From Sulfurimicrobium lacus (GTDB taxonomy: Bacteria > Pseudomonadota > Gammaproteobacteria > Burkholderiales > Sulfuricellaceae): a DNA stretch of 64,000 nt. The notes below the pieces were generated by a model. That model ran no database searches. It had not been told where the DNA came from and worked only from the letters and a program-made list of their open reading frames with translations. Positions 1 to 6,663 of the stretch are shown here, one piece after another. Position 1 is the first letter of the stretch. Every line of letters begins with the position of its first letter. The stretch covers positions 1,533,501 to 1,597,500 of the forward strand of contig NZ_AP022853.1 in NCBI RefSeq assembly GCF_011764585.1, in the 5' to 3' direction. Position numbers and translations under genes: made by a program.

Positions 1-1
1 C

Positions 2-142
2 CGCCATGAGAAAGACTTTCCGGTGATTCGGTCGGTAATGGAAAACGCTGTCGGCCGGGAGGTGCCCTGCCTGTACCTGTTGGCGGATATCTGCCGCAGC
101 GAGCTGCTGCTGGAAATCGAGGCGATCGCGGGGGAAGCATGA
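2..142 (+). CDS. C-terminal end of a chorismatase-like protein (XanB2/FkbO/Hyg5 type), cut by window edge
   Basis: Only the last 46 codons are in the window, so no start is visible. The reading frame is open from base 2 to a TGA at 140-142. The tail contains YLLADICRSELLLEIEA, which resembles the end of chorismatases of the FkbO/Hyg5/XanB2 family, whose RidA-like C-terminal half usually finishes with a DICR-x-(E/D)LL-x-EI(E/D) segment. Those enzymes convert chorismate to hydroxybenzoates, and XanB2 supplies the aromatic starter for xanthomonadin. The match is from memory on a short fragment. The neighbouring aryl-polyene genes make the role plausible. Confidence 0.55.
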   Translation, partial: RHEKDFPVIRSVMENAVGREVPCLYLLADICRSELLLEIEAIAGEA

Positions 143-213
143 ACTGCCGCTTTGGGTCGCTGGGCTCGTGAGTCGGCAAGTCCTCCTCCCCCCAAAAAAA
201 GAAAGAAACTTCC

Positions 214-762
214 ATGCCTGAAACGCTCATTCTCTCCATGGGTTCCATTGCCTTGCTCTATATCTCGCGGGGGGCGTTGAGCAATCCGAACTCGCATGGC
301 TTTTACCGGTTTTTTGCCTGGGAGGCCATTTTGGGCCTGGATGCGCTCAACTTTTCAGTTGAGACGGCTAATCCCTGGGCCCCTGATCAGCTGCTTTCTA
401 CCTTCATGCGTGTGACTTCTCTGGTGCTGGCCATTCATGCCTTGATTCTGCTGATCAAAATCGGCAAACCAATGCGAGAGCGGGTGGATAGAGCATTGCT
501 CGGCTTTGAAAAAACCTCGTCATTGGTGATGATCGGTGCGTTCAAGTACATTCGCCACCCGATGTACGCCTCCTTGCTTTTCTTTGCCTGGGGCGAGTTT
601 CTCAAGCAGGTTTCCTGGCTAGGCGTTTTCCTGGTGCTGGTGGCGAGTGTTTTTCTGTGGCTGACGGCCAAAAGGGATGAAGAGGAATGCCTGACGCATT
701 TTGGCTCCGAATATCAGTGCTATATGCGGAAGACCAAACGCTTCATCCCATTCTTGCTTTAA
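214..762 (+). CDS. Membrane methyltransferase of the isoprenylcysteine carboxyl methyltransferase (ICMT/PEMT) fold
   Basis: A 182-residue integral membrane protein with about four hydrophobic segments. It carries the family signature: RHPMYAS at residues 114-120 and a C-terminal cluster with acidic residues 155-158, FG at 163-164 and TKRFIP near 174-179, which form the SAM-binding end in ICMT-type enzymes. The natural substrate cannot be read from sequence; bacterial members methylate diverse O, N or S groups. It lies 71 bases after the chorismatase-like gene on the same strand and next to aryl-polyene genes, so a role in O-methylation of the pigment is possible but only inferred. Confidence 0.8.
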   Translation: MPETLILSMGSIALLYISRGALSNPNSHGFYRFFAWEAILGLDALNFSVETANPWAPDQLLSTFMRVTSLVLAIHALILLIKIGKPMRERVDRALLGFEKTSSLVMIGAFKYIRHPMYASLLFFAWGEFLKQVSWLGVFLVLVASVFLWLTAKRDEEECLTHFGSEYQCYMRKTKRFIPFLL

Positions 763-793
763 CAGGCGTGCCGTCTTCGATGGTTAAAATCCA

Positions 794-1513
794 TCAGGCC
801 ATGGCGCCGTTGATCGAAATCACCTGGCCGGAGATGTAGGCAGCCTTGTCCGAGGCCAGGAAGCTCACTAGGTCGGCCACTTCCTCGGGATGGCCGGCGC
901 GTTTCATCGGCACCAGGCTATTGATGGTTTCCGGCGGAAAGGCATCCTCGATCATCGGGCTCAAAATGATGCCGGGGGCGATGGCGTTGACCGTGACGTT
1001 GCGCGACGCGACTTCCTGCGCCAGCGACTTGGTGGCGCCGATCAGGCCGGCCTTGGCGGCGGCATAGTTGGCCTGGCCGCGGTTGCCCATCACGCCGGCG
1101 ATCGAGGCCATGTTGACGATGCGTCCCCAGCGCGTGCGCAGCATGGGCAGCAGCAGGGGCTGGGTGACGTTGAAGAAGCCGTTGAGCGAGACGTCGATCA
1201 CGCTGTGCCACTGCTCCTGGCTCATGCCGGCGAGGATACCGTCGCGGTGGATGCCCGCGTTGTTGACCAGCACCTGTATCGGACCGTCCTGCAGCAATAT
1301 TTCAACGGCCACGGCGCTGGCGGCGGCGTCGGCTACGTCGAAGCACACCGCCTCGGCGCTGCCGCCCGCGGTGCGGATTTCCTCCGCCAGGGCCTGCGCG
1401 GTTTCGAGGCGCGAGTTGGCGTGAACGACGACGTGCAAGCCGTCCGCCGCCAGCGCCCGGCAAACCGCCGCGCCGATGGCGCCGCTGCCGCCGGTGACCA
1501 GTGCGCGCTTCAT
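794..1513 (-). CDS. 3-oxoacyl-ACP reductase (FabG-like), aryl-polyene ketoreductase
   Basis: A 239-residue short-chain dehydrogenase that would reduce the 3-keto group of the growing polyene with NADPH. Visible motifs are the Rossmann glycine run TGGSGAIG (residues 7-14), NNAG (84-87), and catalytic N111, S137, Y150 and K154. The start ATG at 1513 overlaps the dehydratase stop in an ATGA junction, which favours it over longer upstream openings in the same frame. It is the last of four coupled genes (ketosynthase, chain-length factor, dehydratase, reductase), the usual core of aryl-polyene clusters. Generic fatty-acid FabG is less likely given this context. Confidence 0.9.
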   Translation of the reverse strand: MKRALVTGGSGAIGAAVCRALAADGLHVVVHANSRLETAQALAEEIRTAGGSAEAVCFDVADAAASAVAVEILLQDGPIQVLVNNAGIHRDGILAGMSQEQWHSVIDVSLNGFFNVTQPLLLPMLRTRWGRIVNMASIAGVMGNRGQANYAAAKAGLIGATKSLAQEVASRNVTVNAIAPGIILSPMIEDAFPPETINSLVPMKRAGHPEEVADLVSFLASDKAAYISGQVISINGAMA

Positions 1514-1950
1514 GCTGCATCCCCTTTCTGTAAAAACACCGCCGCGCGGCCCGTCATCAGCTCGCGCCCGGCGGCGCAAACGCGCAGTTCGTAGAGCGAG
1601 TGGTTGGCGTCGGCCAGCTGCTTGACGGCCTCGATCTCCAGCGCCTCGGGAATGTCGTCCAGGCGCTCGGCAAACAGCCGCACGTCGCGCACGCTGCCGA
1701 TGAAGCCGATCCGGGGCTTGGCTCCGCTCTGCGCCGCCAGACCGCCATGTACCGCCATCGCCTGGGCGGCGTATTCGATGGCGCAATGCGCGGGCAACTG
1801 GCCGTTGTGGCGCAGCGGATTGGCCGGGTCGTTGTGGTTGATGGCGCGGCAGGCGATGCGCTCTGCGTCCCATGCAGTCACTTCGTGCAGCAGGCACATG
1901 GCGTCGGTGTGGGGGAGCAGCTGGCACAATTGTTCTTTGGCGATGTTCAT
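1510..1950 (-). CDS. Hotdog-fold 3-hydroxyacyl-ACP dehydratase of the aryl-polyene (ApeP-like) type
   Basis: A 146-residue single hotdog protein. The N-terminal LLPHTDAMCLL (His14) and the central helix segment with IEYAAQAMAVHGG (Glu59 region) match the dehydratase family found in aryl-polyene clusters, which removes water from 3-hydroxyacyl-ACP to build conjugated double bonds. It overlaps the ketoreductase start by four bases and follows the chain-length-factor gene after a two-base gap, so translation is probably coupled. It differs clearly from the second, FabZ/ApeI-like dehydratase at about 21.4 kb. Paired dehydratases are normal in aryl-polyene loci. Confidence 0.85.
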   Translation of the reverse strand: MNIAKEQLCQLLPHTDAMCLLHEVTAWDAERIACRAINHNDPANPLRHNGQLPAHCAIEYAAQAMAVHGGLAAQSGAKPRIGFIGSVRDVRLFAERLDDIPEALEIEAVKQLADANHSLYELRVCAAGRELMTGRAAVFLQKGDAA

Positions 1951-1952
1951 TT

Positions 1953-2795
1953 TCAGGCTTTTTCTACTTCGATGACCAGGCTGTTGGCGCCGTAATTCAG
2001 GCTGAGGCGGCGTCCCTGTTCTTTGGCCCCCTCCCCCGCAAGCGGGGGAGGGTTGGGGAGGGGGGAGCCGGTGCCGCGAGCGATGGCCTGCAACAAAGGC
2101 AGGGCGCGGGCGGCGGGGTTGCCCTTGCGCAAGGCTTCGAGTTCCGCGCTACCCATGGCTGTGTCCGCCTGTTCGTCGCACAGGCTGATCTGCAGGCGTG
2201 CCAGGGATGTTTCCGTGGCTTGCGGCGTCAGCAGCAGCGCGGCGGCGAAGGGCGCAGTGATGGTGCGCGCCTCGTTGAGCGGCGCGGGAAAAGGCAGGTC
2301 GAAAGCCACCAGCAGCACCGGGATGTTTTCCGCCGCCACCTGCACGGCGGCTTCCAGCAGGCCGGCAGCGAAAGAGGCGTCGAACGCGGCCAGGCTGTTG
2401 GCGCCGGTGCGCGCCCCGGTGGCGATGTTCCAGTAGCCCGCCGCGGCGTTGTGCACCGAGTTGTGGAAGCGCGTGGGCGAGACTTCGTGTTCGGCCTGGG
2501 CAAGGGATTCCAGGATGTGGTGGAGGTTCTCGCCGTCGGCGTCGGAAGAGGCGAACACCACGGCCGCCTGCGTGGGCGGGAAGTTGGCCTGCGTCATGGC
2601 TTCCTGCGCCACTTGCAGGGCGATGCGCGTGGCCGGCCCGCTGCGGCGCCGTTCCGCCGGGGGCAGAATGGTCGCCGCTGGTTTGGGATGTTCGCCATCG
2701 AACGGCGCTTCGCCGCGCAGCACGGCGCGCCCGCTCGCCCAGTCCGCCATGCCGGGGCCGCACAGGCCGATGCTCGCTACATGGACGGCGATCAT
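1953..2795 (-). CDS. Beta-ketoacyl synthase-like chain length factor (aryl-polyene CLF)
   Basis: A 280-residue protein of the ketoacyl-synthase-like chain-length-factor family. It follows the thiolase-like fold but lacks the Cys-His-His set: the position of the active cysteine reads AAFDASFAAG. It should therefore be a non-catalytic partner that dimerises with the downstream-numbered ketosynthase and limits polyene length. ATG 2795 overlaps the ketosynthase stop by four bases. Near the C terminus the segment SPLPNPPPLAGEGAK is encoded by a GC-rich palindromic repeat inserted in frame; related peptides occur in the ketosynthase and PPTase of this window. Confidence 0.85.
   Translation of the reverse strand: MIAVHVASIGLCGPGMADWASGRAVLRGEAPFDGEHPKPAATILPPAERRRSGPATRIALQVAQEAMTQANFPPTQAAVVFASSDADGENLHHILESLAQAEHEVSPTRFHNSVHNAAAGYWNIATGARTGANSLAAFDASFAAGLLEAAVQVAAENIPVLLVAFDLPFPAPLNEARTITAPFAAALLLTPQATETSLARLQISLCDEQADTAMGSAELEALRKGNPAARALPLLQAIARGTGSPLPNPPPLAGEGAKEQGRRLSLNYGANSLVIEVEKA
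2027..2065. repeat. Composite palindromic repeat, copy 1, in frame inside the chain-length-factor gene
   Basis: An imperfect palindrome built on CTCCCCCGCAAGCGGGGGAG with purine-rich and pyrimidine-rich flanks. It keeps the reading frame of the host gene and encodes a Pro/Gly-rich peptide near its C terminus. Confidence 0.8.
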
Positions 2796-4015
2796 GGCTG
2801 CGCTCCGAAAATCAGGCTGCAATTGTTGCCGCCGAAACCGAACGAATTGCTCATGACCCGGCGCAGGGGACGCGAGACCGCCTGCAACTGGATCGCGCAG
2901 CCGAGTTCCGGGTCGAGCGTGCGGGTAGTGCAGGAGCCGGGGGTAAACCCGTTTTCCAGGCAGATGCAGGAGATGGCCGCTTCCACCGCGCCCGCCGCGC
3001 CCAGCGTGTGGCCGGTCGCGCCCTTGGTGGAACTGCACGGCGTATTCGTGCCGAACACGCGCTGCATGCCCTGGTCTTCCGCGGCGTCGTTGCTGCGGCT
3101 GGAGGTGCCGTGCATGTTGATGTAGTCGATCTCTCCCGGTTGCAAGCGCGCGGCGGCCAAGGCCTGCTCCATCGCCAGCGCCGCGCCCAGCCCCTCGGGG
3201 TGGGGAGTGGACATGTGGTAGGCATCGCTACTCTCGCCGTAACCCAGCAGCGCCAGCGGGCCGGCTCCGTTCGCCCCCTCGCCCGCAAGCGGGAGAGGGC
3301 TGGGGAGAGGGGAATTTTCCAACAAAAAGAATCCCGCGCCCTCGCCGATGGAAATGCCTTTACGGTCCCGGTCGCACGGACGGCAGGGCTCGGGCGAAAC
3401 CAGTTGCAGCGAGTTGAAACCGTACAGCGTCATGGCGCACAGGGAATCCACCCCGCCCACCACCGCCGCGTCGCACAAACCGGTCTGCATGAGCCGCGCC
3501 GCGCTGGCGAAGACCTTGGCGCTGGACGAGCAGGCCGTGGAGATGACGAAAGCCGGGCCGCTCAGACCGAGATACTGGCGCACGAAATCGGCCACGGAAC
3601 CCATGCTTTGCGTGCCGGCGAAATGGAAATCCGCCGGCAGCGCGCCGCTCTCCGGATCGCGGTGGCGGTAGGCGTGCTCCGTTGCCTGGATGCCCGAGGT
3701 GCTGGTGCCGAGGATCACGGCGATACGCCGCGCGCCGTATTTCGCGCGCGCCGTCTCGATTGCGGACGCGAAACCGTCCTGCTCCAGCGCCAGTTGCGCC
3801 AGGCGGTTGTTGCGGCAGTCGAAATACTCAAGCGACGGGGGCAGGGCGATGTCTTCCACGCCGTCCACGCGGCCGATGAAGGTGTCCAACTGGGCATCGG
3901 CGAAATCGTTGGCGCGCAGGCCGCTGCGGCCTTGCAGCAGGGCGGAAAGCGTCGCGTCCTTGCCGTGGCCGAGCGCGCTGGTGAGAGTGTAGTGGGTAAC
4001 GAACAAGGGGGTCAT
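2792..4015 (-). CDS. Beta-ketoacyl-ACP synthase (aryl-polyene ketosynthase)
   Basis: A 407-residue condensing enzyme that would extend the aryl starter with malonyl-ACP units. The catalytic set is complete: Cys162 in STACSSS, His302 in MHGTSS and His336 in KGATGHTLGAAG. The C-terminal FGFGGNN is also present. Residues 235-249 (SPLPSPLPLAGEGAN) are encoded by a palindromic repeat inserted between the first and second half of the thiolase fold, where a surface loop would be expected. It is the first gene of the block KS-CLF-DH-KR. In most aryl-polyene loci the ketosynthase follows the exporter, which here lies 13.6 kb away. Confidence 0.9.
   Translation of the reverse strand: MTPLFVTHYTLTSALGHGKDATLSALLQGRSGLRANDFADAQLDTFIGRVDGVEDIALPPSLEYFDCRNNRLAQLALEQDGFASAIETARAKYGARRIAVILGTSTSGIQATEHAYRHRDPESGALPADFHFAGTQSMGSVADFVRQYLGLSGPAFVISTACSSSAKVFASAARLMQTGLCDAAVVGGVDSLCAMTLYGFNSLQLVSPEPCRPCDRDRKGISIGEGAGFFLLENSPLPSPLPLAGEGANGAGPLALLGYGESSDAYHMSTPHPEGLGAALAMEQALAAARLQPGEIDYINMHGTSSRSNDAAEDQGMQRVFGTNTPCSSTKGATGHTLGAAGAVEAAISCICLENGFTPGSCTTRTLDPELGCAIQLQAVSRPLRRVMSNSFGFGGNNCSLIFGAQP
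3274..3312. repeat. Composite palindromic repeat, copy 2, in frame inside the ketosynthase gene
   Basis: Same palindrome core as copy 1 (CTCGCCCGCAAGCGGGAGAG) with a GGCTGGGGAGAGG right flank. It adds about 15 residues (235-249) to the ketosynthase without breaking the frame. Confidence 0.8.
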
Positions 4016-4055
4016 GGTTTTAATTGAATTGAAAGCAGCGTTTTTATACCGTTGT

Positions 4056-4400
4056 TCAACTTGTTTGTGCTTTGAATTTCAGAAGTTCCACCAACAAGCC
4101 GGGAATGTCGTCCCTAATGATGCTCCAAAGCGTATCGTTATCAATGCCCAGATAGCCATGGATCAGGCGGTTGCGGGTTGCGATGATCTGCCTCCACGGT
4201 ATCGCAGGGCAGGCATCCCGCTGTTCGGATGGGATGTGCGTCGCGGCCTCGCCGAGCAATTCCAGGTTGCGCACGGTCGCGTCATAGTTAAGGCCGCTGG
4301 CGACAAATGCTTGCTGGTCGAGCCCTTCGGTATAAGCGAGCACCTTCTCGGCAAAATCGATCATGTCGTCGAGGTAAAAGTGCCACTCGCGCTCAGACAT
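4056..4400 (-). CDS. hepT: HepT-like toxin (DUF86, HEPN superfamily)
   Basis: A 114-residue helical protein with the HEPN R-x4-6-H-x-Y motif as RNRLIHGY near residue 80. It belongs to the HepT toxins of HepT-MntA (type VII) toxin-antitoxin pairs, in which the MntA nucleotidyltransferase blocks the HEPN RNase by polyadenylylating the motif tyrosine. Its start overlaps the MntA stop by eight bases, and the antitoxin comes first in the transcript. It is the first of several TA-like modules that follow the pigment block. The pair assignment is strong; activity in this host is inferred. Confidence 0.88.
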   Translation of the reverse strand: MSEREWHFYLDDMIDFAEKVLAYTEGLDQQAFVASGLNYDATVRNLELLGEAATHIPSEQRDACPAIPWRQIIATRNRLIHGYLGIDNDTLWSIIRDDIPGLLVELLKFKAQTS

Positions 4401-4683
4401 TGATCATCTCCCGTTCGATGAAGGGGCGCAGTTCGGAGCGCAGCGCTTTTTCGGTCACCAAGTCCACCGGGCACTGCAACAAATCTTCCAGGTAGAACTG
4501 GACGCCGAAGTAGCGTTTGGAGGTGGCCGCCCCGTTGAATGCCACGAGCACATCCACATCGCTATCCTCGCGGGCGGCATCGCGCACCGTGGAGCCGAAC
4601 AGGGCCAGGCGGGTCACACCGAACTGTTCGGCCAACTGCGCCTTGTGCTGGGCGAGTAGCTGCAATGCTCTGCTGCGATTCAT
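4393..4683 (-). CDS. mntA: MntA-like minimal nucleotidyltransferase antitoxin
   Basis: A small nucleotidyltransferase of 96 residues with the exact GS-x10-D-x-D catalytic signature (GSTVRDAAREDSDVD) and a downstream hydrophobic strand. I chose ATG 4683 because a GGAG ribosome site lies six bases before it. The ATG at 4695 would add four residues but has no such site. It would AMPylate the HepT partner encoded directly downstream with an eight-base overlap. Stand-alone KNTase function is the alternative, but the HepT neighbour argues for the TA role. Confidence 0.87.
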   Translation of the reverse strand: MNRSRALQLLAQHKAQLAEQFGVTRLALFGSTVRDAAREDSDVDVLVAFNGAATSKRYFGVQFYLEDLLQCPVDLVTEKALRSELRPFIEREMINV

Positions 4684-4905
4684 GAATAACTCCATTCGCG
4701 ATGAATCAATGGGTCAGACTCGATTGATATTAAAAACGAAAGAACTGCCCAGGGTCTGTTCTCACATTCCAACATGTTTAGGGCAGCAAGCGGCAATAAA
4801 TTGTCGCTTGATGAGTGTGTTGCGCGCAACGCTATTTGTGGCAGTTCCTCATCCCATGAACACGAACGGCAATAGATCGCGCTTGAGATGGGGGGCGACC
4901 CGCAC
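4684..4905. other. Intergenic stretch without a convincing gene
   Basis: It separates the HepT-MntA pair from the DUF2442/DUF4160 pair. A short minus-strand reading frame crosses it, but it lacks a ribosome site and reads like translated non-coding DNA. A small inverted motif (CAAGCGGCAATAAATTGTCGCTTG) is visible near 4790-4813. It may be a remnant of a mobile element. I see no domain or promoter I can defend. Confidence 0.4.
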
Positions 4906-5187
4906 TCAAGCCACGGCTTCAAGTGATGCGGAGTGCTCAATCTGGTTGCGGTACAAGTCGATCACAGGAAAGCACAGATCGTAGTCGCCCCAAACCAATT
5001 CGCCGTATTCGAGGCGAAACGTCGCAAAACGGGCCGGATCGAGCCATGCGCGAATATCAGGGTGAAGGGCATGCGTGAGAAAAGGTTTGAAGTCCACGGT
5101 CTGCTCGGTGCGGTCGTCGAATTCCAGGCGGATACGGAAGTCTCCAACCTGTTCGGCAGTGATGATGTTGATGGCAGTTGGTGTCAT
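4906..5187 (-). CDS. DUF2442 family protein
   Basis: A 93-residue protein with the DUF2442 pattern: an N-terminal strand pair ending FRIRLEFDDRTEQTVDF, then LDPARFATFRLEYGELVWG and a C-terminal LYRNQ segment. The function of the family is unknown. It overlaps the DUF4160 gene by four bases (stop/start ATGA), a pairing seen repeatedly in bacterial genomes and often suspected to be an addiction or regulatory module. No catalytic residues can be named. It follows HepT-MntA and precedes VapBC-like genes on the same strand. Confidence 0.8.
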   Translation of the reverse strand: MTPTAINIITAEQVGDFRIRLEFDDRTEQTVDFKPFLTHALHPDIRAWLDPARFATFRLEYGELVWGDYDLCFPVIDLYRNQIEHSASLEAVA

Positions 5188-5489
5188 TTGAGTCTCCTCG
5201 TAATGCGCTCTGGTGTGATGTGCTTATGCAACACAAAAAAGTCAATCCACTTGGCGATGATGTCGTCCGCGCGTGCTCGGGTGATTTCCTCAAAGTAGTG
5301 CATTTCATTGAGGTGGAGAGGCGCACGGCCCCCAACCGCGGTGTAACGAATTTCCGAGACTACGCCGTTAATCACGATGATTTCGGCTCGGGATTCACGA
5401 TCCTGAATCTTGCCATGCACATGGACCGGCTCATGTTCGTTGGCATAGAACATGATGATTAGTCCGAAATATTCGTAAAGTTTAGGCAT
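5184..5489 (-). CDS. DUF4160 family protein
   Basis: A 101-residue protein with the DUF4160 hallmark EHEPVHVHGK near residue 20, in which several histidines and acidic residues cluster, followed by EIIVINGVV and a helical tail. The biochemical role of the family is not established. It is the upstream member of the DUF4160-DUF2442 pair and probably shares one transcript with it. The pair sits among toxin-antitoxin genes. Which partner, if either, is toxic cannot be told from sequence. Confidence 0.8.
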   Translation of the reverse strand: MPKLYEYFGLIIMFYANEHEPVHVHGKIQDRESRAEIIVINGVVSEIRYTAVGGRAPLHLNEMHYFEEITRARADDIIAKWIDFFVLHKHITPERITRRLK

Positions 5490-5837
5490 GGCTCCGGCCG
5501 TTAAGCAATAAATGATAGTGCACTTTGGAGGAGTGTGCTCCGCGCCACGCTGTTTGCTTGCCGGGGGCAGCCCGGCGGCTGGTTACCTTTCTTGCTTCGC
5601 CAAGAAAGGTAACCCAAAGAAGGCGACCCCCATCCACCGCCCCTTCGGGGTTCCCTGCGCTGCTCGTTAAGCCGGGCGGCTGCGCAACTCGCGCTGCGCG
5701 CTCAGACATTGCTCGCCGACTGCCCCCGGCTTGCCTGCGCTGCTCGGCGGTGGACCGAGGGGATTCTGTCGCGGTGTGGCCTGCCGATGCTCCGATCTGG
5801 CAGGATTTTACCGCGCCTTGTACCTGAACCGGCATGG
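5490..5837. repeat. Intergenic repeat-like region with GGTTACCTTTCTT palindrome
   Basis: About 350 bases without a credible gene. It contains a long inverted repeat, GGTTACCTTTCTTG and CAAGAAAGGTAACC around a short loop (about 5581-5612), plus GCCGGGGGCAGCCCGGCGGC and its counterpart CGACTGCCCCCGGCTTG (about 5717-5733). Short open frames here look like translated repeat. Similar sequence is, to my knowledge, common between genes of betaproteobacteria. It may be a degenerate non-autonomous element. Confidence 0.6.
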
Positions 5838-6260
5838 TTACAGCGCCCAAGGATTATAGACTTGCGGGTACAACGCAAAATCCTGCACGTTGCGGGTGAC
5901 TACGGTGAATCCGTGGCATTGGGCGGTGGCCATGAGCAGGCCGTCCATCACCGGCAGGGGTTGTCCGGCCAATTCCGAGTGTGCGGCGATTTGCGCCCAG
6001 ACATGAAGCGCGGCGGTGTCGAGCGGCAGGATGCGCCCGGCGAAGCGCTGCTCCACCTTGCCCAGCCAGGCTGTAAGTTTCTGGCTGCGGCTCGGGTCGC
6101 TGGCGCGCAGCTTGAGGATGCCTTTTTCGATCTCCCCCAGGGTAATCACGCTGATGAACAGGCTGGCTTCGTCCTGCTCGTCGAGCCAGGAAATCACTTT
6201 CCGCGCGGGAGCTTTCCTGGCGTATTCGGAAAGCGTGCAGGTATCCAGCAGCCAGCTCAT
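5838..6260 (-). CDS. VapC-type PIN-domain ribonuclease toxin
   Basis: A 140-residue PIN protein. The acidic active-site set is visible: Asp6 in WLLDTC, Glu43 in TLGEIEKG, Asp106 in VMDGLLMATA and Asp127 after TRN. VapC toxins are Mg-dependent RNases, often cutting tRNA or rRNA. The ATG at 6260 overlaps the antitoxin stop by four bases and explains the pair; a longer frame upstream of it is the antitoxin region in another phase. FitB-like PIN proteins are a close alternative, and the family call itself is firm. Confidence 0.9.
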   Translation of the reverse strand: MSWLLDTCTLSEYARKAPARKVISWLDEQDEASLFISVITLGEIEKGILKLRASDPSRSQKLTAWLGKVEQRFAGRILPLDTAALHVWAQIAAHSELAGQPLPVMDGLLMATAQCHGFTVVTRNVQDFALYPQVYNPWAL

Positions 6261-6508
6261 AGCTCGATGTCGCGCCCGGTGTCGCGGCTGCGCGCGAGAT
6301 CGAGGTCTTCGATGGCGAGATCGGGTTGCAGCAGCGCGCTGGAAAGCTTGCCCCGGCGACGCGTGAGCCGGGCGTATTCTTCCGCCGAAACGACTACCGC
6401 CGTGGGTTTGCCGTGGACGGTGACCATTTGGGCATCGCCACTCGCCGCCCGCTTGATGAGCTGGCTGAAGTTGCCCTTCGCTTCTTGTAGTTGCCATTCG
6501 CTATGCAT
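6257..6508 (-). CDS. Phd/YefM-family antitoxin for the adjacent PIN toxin
   Basis: An 83-residue protein with the Phd/YefM N-terminal DNA-binding fold: WQLQEAKGNFSQLIKRA, then HGKPTAVVVSAEEYARL. The C-terminal part is charged and would wrap the toxin. Members neutralise PIN or RelE toxins and repress their own promoter. It is the first gene of the pair and overlaps the toxin gene by four bases. A Phd/YefM antitoxin coupled to a PIN toxin is a common combination. Confidence 0.9.
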   Translation of the reverse strand: MHSEWQLQEAKGNFSQLIKRAASGDAQMVTVHGKPTAVVVSAEEYARLTRRRGKLSSALLQPDLAIEDLDLARSRDTGRDIEL

Positions 6509-6663
6509 GACGCCCTCGTTAATTCTGGCCAGACTGGGCTGAATTTAACACAAGGTTTGCGGGTTGGCTATGCCTGACTTCATTTTCGAAGGGCGGGGGT
6601 AGCGTGCCATTTCAGTTGCGTGCCGAAGAGAAACTCGTTCCCAATGCAGGTACAATTCAACCC

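Noticed and set aside
890-1594. Plus-strand open frames across fabG and the dehydratase gene
   Set aside because: Low-complexity antisense translation. The minus-strand genes have clear active sites and coupled starts.
4680-4940. An 86-codon minus-strand frame between mntA and the DUF2442 gene
   Set aside because: No ribosome site, overlaps both neighbours, and the composition looks like translated repeat or element remnant.
5490-5837. Short frames of about 100 codons on both strands
   Set aside because: They fall within inverted-repeat DNA and encode Arg/Ala/Pro-rich low-complexity peptides.
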